Shown here piece after piece: positions 1 to 8,880 of a stretch of 64,000 nucleotides of DNA. The notes below the pieces were generated by a model that had not been told where the DNA came from, made no database searches, and saw nothing but the letters and a program-made list of their open reading frames with translations. The position numbers and the translations under genes are program-made. The DNA lies in assembly GCF_032714475.1 (NCBI RefSeq), contig NZ_JAWDKD010000015.1:1-64000 (forward strand), in the 5' to 3' direction. This DNA is from Methanolapillus africanus (lineage in GTDB: Archaea; Halobacteriota; Methanosarcinia; Methanosarcinales; Methanosarcinaceae). Numbering within the stretch: position 1 is the stretch's first letter; the number at the start of each line of letters is the position of its first letter.

Positions 1-288
1 GATTGATAAAAGGTATTTTAATCTTTACTTAAAAGAATGTGAATTTAGGTACAATTATAGGAATGAGAATTTATATCTGAAAATCCTGGAAATTATCAGA
101 GAAAATCCTCTATTCTTATCATGACCCTTATTATTTATCTTAATTTTCCGTTCCGACAATGATAAAGTTTTAATAAAAATGGGGAATTAGTCCCTCAATC
201 TATCCATTATATTTTATCAAATTATTTCACTCAAAAATCAAATTTAAAAATAAATTCAAAAATGAATTTTATTCATCAAGGTATTAAA

Positions 289-1884
289 ATGACAGAAATT
301 ACACATTGGGCCGACGTTGTTGCCGAAGAAGTCGCGTCAAAACGCGCGCAAAACACCATCTCCACCGGCATTACCCCGTCCGGTCACATCCACATCGGAA
401 ATATGCGTGAAGTGGTCACGGCGGACGCCGTTTACCGGGCCGTAAAGGACCAGGGCGTCAACCCCGAATTTTATTACATTGCCGACAACTACGACCCGCT
501 CCGGAAAGTCTATCCGTTTTTAACGGAAGAAGAATACGCCGGACACGTCGGCAAACCGATTTCCGAAATTCCGTGCCCGTGCAAACAACACAAGAGTTAT
601 GCGGAACACTTCCTGGAACCCTTTTTAGAATCCATGAACAAACTCGGGATTCATCCGAAAGTGCATCGAACCGACGAACTTTACAAAGCCGGCGCCTTTG
701 CCGGCTCCATTAAAACAGCGCTGCGCTGCCGCGACCAAATCGCCGTTATTTTAAAAGAAGTGTCCGGCAAAGACGTGCTCCCGGACTGGAGCCCATTCAA
801 TCCGATTTGTGAAAACTGTTTGAAAATCAATACCGCCAAAGTGACCGGTTTTGACGAAGAAGAAGAAACCGTCAGTTACACCTGTTCCTGCGGCAAATCC
901 GGCAAAGTGTCCATGACCGGCGGCGGCAAACTCACCTGGCGCGTCGAATGGCCGGCCAAATGGGGCATTTTGGGTGTCACCGTCGAACCGTTCGGCAAAG
1001 ACCACGGCTCCAGCGGCGGTTCTTACGATTCCGGCGTTCGGATCGCGCGCGAAGTTTTCGGCTACGAACCGCCGTACCCAATCGTTTATGAATGGATTAT
1101 GCTGGGCGAACAAGGCGCTATGTCGTCGTCGTCGGGCGTCGTCGTGTCCATTTCAGACATGCTTGACGTCGTTCCGCCGGAAACGCTGCGTTTCCTCATC
1201 ATGAAAACAAAGCCGGAAAAGCACATTAAATTCGACCCGGGACAGCCGCTCTTGAACCTCGTGGACGAATACGAACGCTTGCGCGACAAAGAAGACGCGA
1301 CCGGTATCGAGAAGCGGATCGTCGAACTCTCCAAAGCGGAAGGCGTCCGCCAATCCAAGATTCCGTTTAAGCAAATGGTTACTATTTATCAAGTCGCCGG
1401 CGGCGACCTGGCGCAAATCGATAAAATCGCCAAACGCTCCGGCTTTGACGAAGATCCCGAAGTCATCAACCAAATGGCAAAAAACGTCGGTGTCTGGCTC
1501 GATAAATACGCGCCGCCGTTTGCGAAGTTCGGCGTCAAAGACACGGTTCCGGTTCAATGCGCGTCGCTCACCAATACCCAGCGCGCCTTTTTGAACGCCT
1601 TTGCAGACGAATTATCCGGCCTTCAAAACGAGCTGACCGCCGAAGACGTTCAGCGGATTGTTTATGAAACAAAAACCGCCGGCACATCCATTGCCGAAAG
1701 CATGGTGAAATACGCCGGCGCTGCCATTCCGGAAAGCGAAGTCGACCCGAAAAACTTCTTCGCCGCCATTTATCTGGCGCTTCTCGGACAAACTTCCGGC
1801 CCCAAAGCCGGCTGGTTCTTGACGTCCTTTGACAACGCCTTCCTCATTCAGCGGTTTAAAGAAGCAGCGGCTTACCGGCCGTAA
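289..1884 (+). CDS. lysS: Lysyl-tRNA synthetase, class I (archaeal type)
   Basis: This enzyme charges tRNA-Lys with lysine. It is the archaeal class I LysRS, unrelated to the bacterial class II enzyme. The HIGH-like signature HIHIGN is at about residues 33-38 and the KMSKS-equivalent AMSSSSG at about residue 277. Two Cys-rich zinc-binding segments (CPCKQHK, then CENC...CSCGK) lie between them, as is usual in the family. The frame is open from an ATG at 262, but I chose the ATG at 289: an AAGGT Shine-Dalgarno sits six bases upstream and the protein then begins MTEITHW, matching the family. A TATA-like stretch is at about 207-216. The length of 531 residues is normal. The gene is monocistronic, with a T-rich stretch after the stop. 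Confidence 0.95.
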   Translation: MTEITHWADVVAEEVASKRAQNTISTGITPSGHIHIGNMREVVTADAVYRAVKDQGVNPEFYYIADNYDPLRKVYPFLTEEEYAGHVGKPISEIPCPCKQHKSYAEHFLEPFLESMNKLGIHPKVHRTDELYKAGAFAGSIKTALRCRDQIAVILKEVSGKDVLPDWSPFNPICENCLKINTAKVTGFDEEEETVSYTCSCGKSGKVSMTGGGKLTWRVEWPAKWGILGVTVEPFGKDHGSSGGSYDSGVRIAREVFGYEPPYPIVYEWIMLGEQGAMSSSSGVVVSISDMLDVVPPETLRFLIMKTKPEKHIKFDPGQPLLNLVDEYERLRDKEDATGIEKRIVELSKAEGVRQSKIPFKQMVTIYQVAGGDLAQIDKIAKRSGFDEDPEVINQMAKNVGVWLDKYAPPFAKFGVKDTVPVQCASLTNTQRAFLNAFADELSGLQNELTAEDVQRIVYETKTAGTSIAESMVKYAGAAIPESEVDPKNFFAAIYLALLGQTSGPKAGWFLTSFDNAFLIQRFKEAAAYRP

Positions 1885-1987
1885 CTTCTTTTCATTTTTT
1901 TCCGTTTTTTTATTTTACCGGGAACTTTTATTTTGTAATGATTTATTCTTTCCGTAATTGATTCTGATTTCTTTCGGAGATGACAAA

Positions 1988-2572
1988 ATGCTTGAAAAAC
2001 TCAAAAAATCTCTTGTCGAGGCGCCGGTGATTCAAAAAGAGTCCGACGGAAAGATTTACAATTATTTCGTTCATCCGATTTCCGACGGCATTCCGTCGAT
2101 TCATGCGGATATTTTGGATGAAATCTCCGATTTCATCATCCGTTCCGAGGGCGGCCTTTCCGGCGTCGACGCGGTTTTGACGGTGGAATCGATGGGCATT
2201 CCGATCGCCATTCCGGTGACCATGAAAACCGGCGTTCCGACCTGTATCGTTCGAAAACGCAAATACGGTTTGCCCGGCGAAGTTGAATTATCGCAATCGA
2301 CCGGCTATTCCAAAGGGCAACTTTTCTTGAACGGACTCAAAAAAGGCGACCGGGTTTTGGTCGTCGACGACGTCATCAGCACCGGCGGTACTCTTTTAGC
2401 GCTTCTCAACTGTTTGAACCGGATGGGCGTCACCGTTGCCGGCGTGTATTGCGTGATCGGGCGCGGCAGCGGCCCGGAAATCATTTTGAAAGAAACCGGA
2501 CACAAAGTGACGGTTTTGGTAGATATTGACGTGACAAAAGACGGCGTGACCATCGCCGGGGGCTGCGAATGA
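1988..2572 (+). CDS. hpt: Hypoxanthine/guanine phosphoribosyltransferase (archaeal HGPRTase)
   Basis: This is a purine salvage enzyme that joins hypoxanthine or guanine to PRPP to give IMP or GMP. The PRPP-binding loop VLVVDDVISTGGT is clear in the second half, and the opening LKKSLVEAPVI is typical of the archaeal Hpt group. The start at 1988 is preferred over an upstream in-frame codon at 1958 because GGAG precedes it by eight bases. Its stop overlaps the start of dph2 by four bases (ATGA), so the two are translationally coupled in one operon. Assignment to this family is firm. Preference between adenine and hypoxanthine/guanine cannot be read from sequence alone. Confidence 0.88.
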   Translation: MLEKLKKSLVEAPVIQKESDGKIYNYFVHPISDGIPSIHADILDEISDFIIRSEGGLSGVDAVLTVESMGIPIAIPVTMKTGVPTCIVRKRKYGLPGEVELSQSTGYSKGQLFLNGLKKGDRVLVVDDVISTGGTLLALLNCLNRMGVTVAGVYCVIGRGSGPEIILKETGHKVTVLVDIDVTKDGVTIAGGCE

Positions 2573-3684
2573 AAACACCGATTTGTTTGAGCCCGTGCAG
2601 CGGCGGCAACGCCGAAGATCCGTCAGCGGACGATCCGTATATTGATTTTACGAAAGCGTCTTATGATTTTGAAGTGACTCAAATATTGGACAAAATCGAA
2701 CAAATTCAAACGCAGAAGAATCAGACCGGCGACTTTTCCCCAATTTTGGTCGGTCTTCAATTTCCGGAAGGGCTCAAAAAACATGCCGTCGAATTATCAT
2801 TTTTGATTGAAAACATCACCGGCGCTTCTGTTTTAATCTCGGCCGACCCGTGTTTCGGCGCCTGCGACTTGGACGCCGCCTTGATTTCCAAAACCGACGT
2901 GATGTTTCACTTCGGGCATGCGCAGCTGGAACACACCGATTTGGAGAAAAAAGTTTGTTTTATTGAAACCCGTTCCAAAGTGGACGTCAACCCTGCAATT
3001 CTGTCAGCGCTGGCGCTTCTTCCCGAAAAGAAAATCGGACTGGTGACGACGGTTCAACACGTTCACCAATTGGAAAACGTCAAATCCATTTTGGAAGACG
3101 CCGGGAAAACAGTTGTGATTGCACGGGGCGACAGCCGGACGCCGTACCCCGGACAGGTTTTGGGATGCAATTTCTCCGCGGCGCGCCCGTCAAAAGGCGA
3201 TTGCGACGTTTATCTTTTTATCGGCAGCGGACGGTTCCATCCGATCGGCGTGGCCCTTTCTTCTAAAAAGCGGGTGGTTTGTGCAGATCCGTTTTTTTCG
3301 GAAGCGTTTGAACTGGATTTCCGGAAATTTTTGATGCAAAGAAGCGCCGTCATCGGCAATTCCATGGACGCCGAAACGTTCGGGATTATCGTATCCACCA
3401 AAAATGGACAATGCCGGGAAAAACTGGCGCAGCGCCTTAAAGAAAAAGCAAACGCACACGGAAAACAGGCCGTCATTTTAAGAATGGATTTGGTGACGCC
3501 AGACCAGATGCTGAATTTCCCGGTCGGCGCCTTTGTCAACACAGCTTGTCCGCGGCTGGCCATTGACGATTCCGGACGGTATCCGGTCCCGGTTTTGACG
3601 CCGCAGGAATTTGAAATCGTTCTGGGAGAACGGGATTGGGAAGATTTGATTTTGGACGAAATTTTAGAAGGGGAAAGGGAATAA
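2569..3684 (+). CDS. dph2: Diphthamide biosynthesis enzyme Dph2 (3-amino-3-carboxypropyl transferase)
   Basis: Dph2 is a noncanonical radical SAM enzyme that performs the first step of diphthamide synthesis on elongation factor 2, moving the 3-amino-3-carboxypropyl group of SAM to a histidine. Three spread cysteines that would ligate the [4Fe-4S] cluster are visible: Cys95 in DPCFGACD, Cys200 in LGCNF and Cys327 in NTACPR. The N-terminal segment VGLQFPEGLK and the ending NTACPRLAIDD are family hallmarks. It overlaps hpt by four bases. The length of 371 residues is slightly longer than usual because of a roughly 25-residue N-terminal extension. The start follows from the coupled ATGA, so that extension is probably real. 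Confidence 0.92.
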   Translation: MKTPICLSPCSGGNAEDPSADDPYIDFTKASYDFEVTQILDKIEQIQTQKNQTGDFSPILVGLQFPEGLKKHAVELSFLIENITGASVLISADPCFGACDLDAALISKTDVMFHFGHAQLEHTDLEKKVCFIETRSKVDVNPAILSALALLPEKKIGLVTTVQHVHQLENVKSILEDAGKTVVIARGDSRTPYPGQVLGCNFSAARPSKGDCDVYLFIGSGRFHPIGVALSSKKRVVCADPFFSEAFELDFRKFLMQRSAVIGNSMDAETFGIIVSTKNGQCREKLAQRLKEKANAHGKQAVILRMDLVTPDQMLNFPVGAFVNTACPRLAIDDSGRYPVPVLTPQEFEIVLGERDWEDLILDEILEGERE

Positions 3685-3727
3685 AATTATCTATCAAACT
3701 CTTCTCCATATTGATTCATGTCGGATT

Positions 3728-3754
3728 ATTTCTCCAACCGATGGTTGGAGAAAT
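3728..3754 (+). terminator. Hairpin downstream of hpt-dph2
   Basis: A perfect 12-bp inverted repeat (ATTTCTCCAACC and its complement) has a three-base GAT loop and lies 44 bases after the dph2 stop. A T-rich tract follows about 35 bases later. It is probably a transcription terminator or mRNA 3' end for the operon. Confidence 0.55.
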
Positions 3755-3889
3755 TCATTTCCTTGATACGCGTTTACTATCTTTTTGTTTGTTTTTTTGA
3801 CGGGCGGCATGCGCGCGCGTTACAGCACACATTTTCTTTGCATTTCTAAAATCGAGGGTGCATTTTTCGAAGATGTCGTCCAAACCAAC

Positions 3890-3926
3890 CCGTAAAATCA
3901 AACGCGATAGCGTTTGTATTTTACGG
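3890..3926. repeat. Long hairpin, family member 1
   Basis: Arms CCGTAAAATCAAACGC and GCGTTTGTATTTTACGG enclose a GATA loop, with one bulged base. This copy has CAAACGC where most have CAGACGC, and the opposite arm carries the matching change. Confidence 0.75.
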
Positions 3927-4232
3927 ATACCACTGAGCAGATATAATTTTAGTTGTCAGTAAGGTGCAAATCGGATCAAGAAAGACGTGTATTGTTAGAA
4001 ACAGAAGATGCAAACTGAAATCTAAAAACAGTCACCTGTCGGTGCAATTTGAAATTTAAATAATGGTGAACTGTCAGATGCAATCGGAATCTAAAGATAG
4101 TAAACTGCAGGTGCAAACTGTAATTTTAAAATGGTGAACGATCAGGTACAATCTGATCCGTTTACAAAAAATCAACTCTTAACTTTAAATACAGTCGGTC
4201 CACACCAATTTGTATCTATTTTGCAGCGGTAT

Positions 4233-4269
4233 CCGTTTAAACAGACGCGATACGCGTCTGTTTAAACGG
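4233..4269. repeat. Long hairpin, family member 2
   Basis: Perfect 17-bp arms, CCGTTTAAACAGACGCG and its complement, enclose a three-base loop ATA. Confidence 0.85.
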
Positions 4270-4344
4270 GATGGTTTGCTTGATGACAGAAAAATATTCT
4301 TTTTGCCACTTTATTTTTTATTCTTTATTTTCAACACCCTTTTT

Positions 4345-5316
4345 TTAAACCCAAACAAAGAGTCCGACCACGTAAATGACATAAATAACGGCAATCAAAC
4401 CGCCCTGCCACCGGGTAATTCTTTTTTTGTAGCCGAAAATTGCCAGCAGAACGAACAGAACCATCATAAAAATAAAATCATAATTCATCAGCTGGCTGTT
4501 CACCGGCAATTTGGCGAAAAGCGATGAAACGCCTAAAATCATCGTGATATCGAGAACGTTGGCGCCGACAATGTTGCCGACGGACAGTTCTTGGCAGCCT
4601 TTTCGAAAAGACGTGATGGCGGTCACAATTTCCGGCAGCGACGTGCCGATGGAAATCACGGTCAAACTGATAATCAGTTCGGGAATACCGAGTTGCTGCG
4701 CAATCGTAATACCGTTGTCCACCACCAGTTTGCTGCCGAGAATGACCAAGGCGGCGCCGACAATGAAAACAACGGCGTCGAGCTTGTATCCGGAAAGCGG
4801 CACTTTCGCCCAAACGCCGGTTTTATCGTCCGGCAATTCGCAGGAAACCGTATCCGGATTCTTCTTTTGAGCCACATAGGTGTAAATCATGTAGGCGGCA
4901 AAAATCGCCAGCAGAATAAGGCCGTCAAAAGCGGTGATCATACCGTCGAGACACAACAGGAATAAAACGGCGCCGGAAATCAGAAGAAGGAGAACTTTGA
5001 CGTTAAACGCTTTGTCGTCGACGCGAATGGCTTTGAGAACGGCGATAAAACCGATCGCGATACCGATGTTGCAAATCGTAGAGCCGACCGCGTTGCCGAT
5101 CGCCATGTCGGCGTGTCCGGTCACGGCGGCCATAAAACTGACGGTAAATTCAGGCGCCGTTGTCGCAAAACTGACCACCGTCGCGCCGATGACGGCTTTG
5201 GGGATGCCGCTGCGCTTTGAAATACTGACGGCGGAATCCACGAACCAGTCCGCGCCTTTGGCAATTAAAATTAAGCCGAGAATAAATAAAACATAAATAA
5301 GAATGCTTGAAATCAT
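4345..5316 (-). CDS. Calcium/sodium antiporter, CaCA superfamily (YrbG-like)
   Basis: This is a membrane exchanger of the cation/calcium antiporter superfamily, which typically expels Ca2+ in exchange for Na+ or H+. The two signature alpha repeats are plain: TTAPEFTVSF...GNAVGSTICNIG in the first half and TSLPEIVTAI...GNIVGANVLDI in the second, in the inverted arrangement expected of the family. About ten hydrophobic segments span the protein. A hydrophilic loop around residues 150-170 joins the halves. GGGTGA precedes the ATG at 5316. It stands alone between a repeat element and the surface-protein island. Ion specificity is not determinable here. Confidence 0.9.
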   Translation of the reverse strand: MISSILIYVLFILGLILIAKGADWFVDSAVSISKRSGIPKAVIGATVVSFATTAPEFTVSFMAAVTGHADMAIGNAVGSTICNIGIAIGFIAVLKAIRVDDKAFNVKVLLLLISGAVLFLLCLDGMITAFDGLILLAIFAAYMIYTYVAQKKNPDTVSCELPDDKTGVWAKVPLSGYKLDAVVFIVGAALVILGSKLVVDNGITIAQQLGIPELIISLTVISIGTSLPEIVTAITSFRKGCQELSVGNIVGANVLDITMILGVSSLFAKLPVNSQLMNYDFIFMMVLFVLLAIFGYKKRITRWQGGLIAVIYVIYVVGLFVWV

Positions 5317-5640
5317 AGTTTTTCACCCAAAAAATTCAATTAAAACAAATCCGTTATCGCAGGATTGACCGGCAGCGGTTACCACTTGATGGCATTTGGA
5401 AATTAAATCTGAAAATTTGATCGGAGAAAATAAAACACAAAAGTGGTATAAAAGGAATTTCCTTTTAAAAGATGCCGGATAAAGACAAAACAAATCATCT
5501 TGACGCCGAAAAAAAAGAAAACAAGACAAAAGAGAAAGAAAGAGAAAGAAAAATAGAATGAAGAATAAAAAATTCCGATTATGTTTCCGTTTTTGACGTT
5601 TTGGAAATTAAATGCCCGCTCTATTTTGATTCTGATTCCG

Positions 5641-5664
5641 AATTTGATTTGACCGAATCAAATT
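5641..5664. terminator. Hairpin with T tract in a 377-base intergenic gap
   Basis: Nine-base arms AATTTGATT/AATCAAATT with a six-base loop are followed on the plus strand by a T-rich run. It lies 30 bases beyond the stop of the lipoprotein at 5694. The rest of the gap (5317-5640) shows only the likely promoter of the antiporter, with TTTTATACC on the minus strand near 5450-5458. Confidence 0.4.
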
Positions 5665-5693
5665 ATTTTTCTTTTTAACCCCGGATATTCCGA

Positions 5694-6050
5694 TTATTGA
5701 ACGTGAATGAAACCGCCGGAGGAGCCGTTTGTGCTGTCCGGAACAGTTGTGTTGTTGGCCGAAACAGTTGTGTTGTTCGTGGCCGGAACAGTCGTGTTGT
5801 TCGTTGTCGGAACGGTTGTGTTGTTCGTTGTGTTCGGAACGGTTGTGTTGTCCGTGGTGTTCGGAACAGTTGTGTTGTCCGTGGCATTCGGAGCGGTTGT
5901 GTTGTCCGTTGTGTTCGGAACGGTGGTGTTATTTGTGCTGTTCGGCGACGTATTGTTCGCACCATCATCGACGCAGCCGCTGAGAGCGACGACTAAAAGA
6001 AGGAGCGCGATAGCCGCAAGGGTGAATAAAGATCGTGTTTGTTTTTGCAT
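5694..6050 (-). CDS. Linker-only surface lipoprotein (Asn/Thr-rich)
   Basis: The 118-residue protein has a short basic N-terminus, a hydrophobic signal segment and a lipobox ALSGC with Cys26, so it should be lipid-anchored outside the membrane. Everything after it is low-complexity NNTTVP/NATDNTT repeats, a dense set of N-glycosylation sequons (N-x-T). It ends SSGGFIHVQ, where its island neighbours carry a Gly/Ser-rich junction and then a folded body. It therefore looks like a family member that lost, or never gained, its C-terminal domains. Function is unknown. A glycosylated cell-surface spacer is the most that can be inferred. Because the coding DNA is simple-sequence, the opposite strand also shows long spurious open frames. 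Confidence 0.75.
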   Translation of the reverse strand: MQKQTRSLFTLAAIALLLLVVALSGCVDDGANNTSPNSTNNTTVPNTTDNTTAPNATDNTTVPNTTDNTTVPNTTNNTTVPTTNNTTVPATNNTTVSANNTTVPDSTNGSSGGFIHVQ

Positions 6051-6100
6051 AAAAGAACCTTCTCCTGAACATGTCCAAGATTCACGTTTTTCAAAAAATC

Positions 6101-6151
6101 GTTTTTTAGAAAATTGTTTTTTAGAAAATTGTTTTTTAGAAAATTGTTTTT
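6101..6151. repeat. 15-bp tandem repeat upstream of the linker-only lipoprotein
   Basis: Three head-to-tail copies of GTTTTTTAGAAAATT and a partial fourth lie 51-101 bases upstream of the start at 6050. The remaining upstream sequence to 6480 is AT-rich, with several GTTTTT words and no recognisable gene. Confidence 0.8.
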
Positions 6152-6480
6152 CAAGTCGTTTTTAAATGGTTTTTCAATCGTTTTTACTGTTTTTCAAATC
6201 GATTTCGAACATCATATTCAGAGACCGTTTTCAGATATCGTCGCATGATATCGATTTCGAATAACCGTTTTTCAAAGTCGTTTTTAGAGATTTGAGAAGC
6301 ACAAAGCTTCCGAAAAAGTATGGCATAAAATATTATTTAAAATTTTGTGTAAAATATGGGTTTTAAAATTATAAAAAAAAGAAATAAAACAGATCCGGTC
6401 GAAATGAAAATCAAATAAAAAAAGAGGCAAAAAATAAGAAATTATGGCAAAAATAAGAAGTCATTCAAAAAATAAAAAAT

Positions 6481-6530
6481 GATTTTGAATTGAATTTTAT
6501 TTTATTCATATTCCGATTCAATCCAAAATC
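6481..6530 (-). terminator. Terminator hairpin of the 350-residue lipoprotein
   Basis: Fourteen-base arms beginning GATTTTG, with one mismatch and a 22-base loop, lie eight bases after the stop. On the minus strand they are followed by a T-rich run (ATTTTTTATTTTTTG). Confidence 0.55.
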
Positions 6531-6537
6531 AATAAAA

Positions 6538-7590
6538 TCAGGCGCGTGGATGACCTTTTTCAAATATGAGATCCGTAACACTCACATCAAATGTATTCGA
6601 TGTGAAAGTGTCGATATCAAAGACCAAATTCCCGGCATCGTTGATGTAAGCTTTATATTCCGTACCGGCCACTGTGAGAATTAAATCGCCGGCTTCCGGG
6701 GTGCTTGTGTCAACGGCCCATTCTGTCAGATCGTCGGCAATCAGAGCATCCGGAATTGTAATGCCTCCCGGGGCGATATGTAATCTGAAAGTGAAGTTGT
6801 TACGCAAATCCAAATAACTCTCACTCGTGTTAAAATCGGTTGTTATAAACGTTGTTGGAGCATCTTCGCCGGTTGTAAAAGAGCCTTCAAATTCCTTCAA
6901 ATCCCAATAGAGCCAAATGTCTTCTTCCCAAACCAGCGTCGTCACATCGATGGTGTAATCGTTGGAAATGGTTTCAAACGCGTCGAATGAAAGTGTTCCG
7001 TCGGTTGTGTTCAACGAAACGTTATAATCCGTGCCGTTGAACGTAAAGATGTAGTCACCGGCTTCACTTGTACGCGTATCGTTTGTCCAATTTCCGTTGC
7101 TCATCCACTCCGGCTGACCGGTGAAATTCATACTGAAACTGCACGCTCCGTCAGCTGAAACGGTCATTGTGCTGTTGTCCAACTCAGATGTATTGAATGG
7201 TATTGTCGGGCCGTCAGTCAGCGTAGCATTGAGTTCAACCATTTGAACTTTCCAAGTTCCGACAATCGAAATCTCCTTCACGGACGGCGTTGAACCGCCG
7301 CCGCCCGTCGACGGCGTGACTTGAATCACCGGCAGCGATGTGCTTGGCGTCGTGTTTGTTGTGTTGTTTGTTGTGTTGTTTGTGCTTGTATTGTTCGACC
7401 CGCTTGCATTGCTTGAGCCGCTTGTATTCGATGTGTTGCTCGCGTTGGTTGTGTTGTTTGACGTATTGTTCGTCGTATTGTTGGCGGTTGTGTCGTTTCC
7501 AAAATACGTACAACCGCTGACGCTGACCGACAGCGCGATAACGACGGCAACCGAAATGGTCAACATTATTTTGCTTAAACTTTTCTTCAT
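6538..7590 (-). CDS. Surface lipoprotein with Asn/Thr linker and paired beta module
   Basis: The signal segment ends in a lipobox VSGC with Cys27. An Asn/Ser/Thr-rich linker (about residues 30-85) full of N-glycosylation sequons follows, then a Gly-rich junction (TPSTGGGGSTPS). Two tandem modules of about 120 residues make up the rest. Each has a tryptophan near its start (GTWKVQ; YWDLKEF), a GDYIFTF/GDLILTV strand, an aromatic-containing YNV or YKA strand, G-x-L-x-F-D and a closing D-x-x-TLVWEE/TDLIFEK strand. This strand-rich layout resembles lipocalin-like barrels, but I cannot name the family. It is a paralogue of the proteins at 7852 and 21250. ATGCAT lies at 7632-7637 and a TATA-like stretch at about 7676-7688. 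Confidence 0.82.
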   Translation of the reverse strand: MKKSLSKIMLTISVAVVIALSVSVSGCTYFGNDTTANNTTNNTSNNTTNASNTSNTSGSSNASGSNNTSTNNTTNNTTNTTPSTSLPVIQVTPSTGGGGSTPSVKEISIVGTWKVQMVELNATLTDGPTIPFNTSELDNSTMTVSADGACSFSMNFTGQPEWMSNGNWTNDTRTSEAGDYIFTFNGTDYNVSLNTTDGTLSFDAFETISNDYTIDVTTLVWEEDIWLYWDLKEFEGSFTTGEDAPTTFITTDFNTSESYLDLRNNFTFRLHIAPGGITIPDALIADDLTEWAVDTSTPEAGDLILTVAGTEYKAYINDAGNLVFDIDTFTSNTFDVSVTDLIFEKGHPRA

Positions 7591-7782
7591 CAGTTAACCC
7601 TCCTGCGAAGGAATCATAGAAATAAGCATAAATGCATATTTTTTGAAAATATGCCAAAAATAGATTATAATGAATATTATATATAAATATCAAAAAGAAG
7701 AAATTGAGGGAAGCTGAAAAGGATTTTACTTAAAAAAAAGAATGATTGGATCGGAAATTATTTTTTAAAAAAAAGAAAGGAA

Positions 7783-7812
7783 AATTGAATTGAAAAAAGA
7801 TTCAATTCAATT
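7783..7812 (-). terminator. Intrinsic-type terminator of the 337-residue lipoprotein
   Basis: Twelve-base perfect arms AATTGAATTGAA/TTCAATTCAATT, with a six-base loop, are followed on the minus strand by CCTTTCTTTTTTTT. This is one of seven near-identical hairpins in the island. Confidence 0.7.
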
Positions 7813-7851
7813 ATTCAAATCGGATTCAATCAAATTTAAACATTGACCAAT

Positions 7852-8865
7852 TTAATCTGATCGTTGTTCAAAAACAAGGTCTTGGACTGTCACGACAAAA
7901 CTGTTTGAATTAAAGGAATTGACGTTAAAGACCAAATCCCCATCATCGTTTATTTTTGCGTTATATTTGACGCCGTTGACCGTAAAAATTAAATCGCCCG
8001 CGTCTCGGGTATTTGTGTTAATGGACCATTCTGTGTTGTCTTCAACAACCAATGGTGCCGGAACATTAGACGCGGATTCATTTAACAATATCATTGCAAA
8101 GGTAAAATCACTCTCGTTCAAAATCAAATAACTGGCTGTCAAATTAAAATCGCCTTTTGTAAAAGGTATGCTTGGGCCGCCATCTGTTGTGAACGATCCG
8201 TTAAATTCTTTGAGGTCCCATGTTTCCCAAATGTCTTCTTCCAAAACAAGTGCTTCCAAATCAATGACGAAACCGTCGACAGTCGTATTAAACGCGTCAA
8301 AAGAGATGGTGCCGTTTGAGTTGGACTGAACTTTGTAATCCTTATCGGAAATTGTAAAAATATAATCACCGACTGCGCCTGTGCTCTTGTCGTATTTCCA
8401 GGTTCCTTTGCCGGTCATATTCGGCAAACCGCCGGCTCCATCGGCATCAACTTTAAAACTAAAATTCCCATCTTTGGAAATTGTGGCAGAACTGCTTGTA
8501 ACGAACGACAGCGGAGTTGTCGAACATCCAACAGCACCAACATTAACGTAAATCGCTTCAATTTGCCACGTTCCGACAATGGAAATTTCACTCGGAACGG
8601 AACTGCCGCCGATTGACGGCGTCACTTTAATGACGTCCTTGTTGGTTGTGTTATTTGTTGTGTTGTTTGTTGTGTTGTTTGTCGTGTTATTTGTTGTGTT
8701 GTTTGTCGTGTTGTTGGTTGTGTTGTTGGTTGTGTTGTTTGTTGTTGTGTTGTTGGTGACGTTTTCATCGTCATCGCCGCCCAAACATCCGGCAGCGCCG
8801 ACCGCAAAAACGGCCATCAAAACAACCGCGATTAAAAGAAACTGTTTTTGATATTGTTTTTTCAT
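7852..8865 (-). CDS. Surface lipoprotein with NNTT repeat linker and paired beta module
   Basis: The signal segment ends in VGAAGC (Cys27). The linker is an almost pure run of about nine NNTT units encoded by a 12-bp DNA repeat at about 8641-8755, so its length could change in frame by slippage. The junction TPSIGGSSVPSEISIVGTW leads into two tandem beta modules like those of the protein at 6538: GDYIFTI...YKVQ...GTISFDAF and GDLIFTV...YNAKI...GDLVFNV. It ends in VTVQDLVFEQRSD. A diverged copy of its promoter and first codons lies immediately upstream (8976-9185). It is predicted to be lipid-anchored and glycosylated. Biochemical role unknown. Confidence 0.82.
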   Translation of the reverse strand: MKKQYQKQFLLIAVVLMAVFAVGAAGCLGGDDDENVTNNTTTNNTTNNTTNNTTNNTTNNTTNNTTNNTTNNTTNKDVIKVTPSIGGSSVPSEISIVGTWQIEAIYVNVGAVGCSTTPLSFVTSSSATISKDGNFSFKVDADGAGGLPNMTGKGTWKYDKSTGAVGDYIFTISDKDYKVQSNSNGTISFDAFNTTVDGFVIDLEALVLEEDIWETWDLKEFNGSFTTDGGPSIPFTKGDFNLTASYLILNESDFTFAMILLNESASNVPAPLVVEDNTEWSINTNTRDAGDLIFTVNGVKYNAKINDDGDLVFNVNSFNSNSFVVTVQDLVFEQRSD

Positions 8866-8880
8866 AGTTCGAACCTCATT

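Larger units (their letters stand above)
3802..4269 (+). repeat. Composite repeat, plus orientation (GC box, hairpin, tandem array, hairpin)
   Basis: This noncoding stretch begins just after dph2 with a GC box (3802-3846, core GCGCGCGTTACAG followed by a T-rich tail). A hairpin follows at 3890-3926, then diverged tandem units at about 3965-4165, recognised by recurring GTGCAA and GAAATTTAAA words. A second hairpin closes it at 4233-4269. The same order of modules recurs at 32.9, 43.5-43.9, 58.8-59.2 and 60.4-60.8 kb. I see no gene in it. An open frame of about 105 codons over its end is repeat sequence and not a convincing protein. Confidence 0.8.

Noticed and set aside
4210..4527. A 105-codon plus-strand frame starting in the composite repeat
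   Set aside because: It runs across a hairpin and then antisense to the antiporter, with no ribosome site.
5323..5529. A 68-codon frame upstream of the antiporter
   Set aside because: No Shine-Dalgarno, no recognisable domain, and it occupies the probable promoter and leader of the antiporter.
5707..6165. A Val-rich 152-codon frame on the plus strand over the linker-only lipoprotein
   Set aside because: It is the reverse reading of the Asn/Thr repeat DNA; the minus frame has a signal peptide and lipobox, the plus frame has neither.
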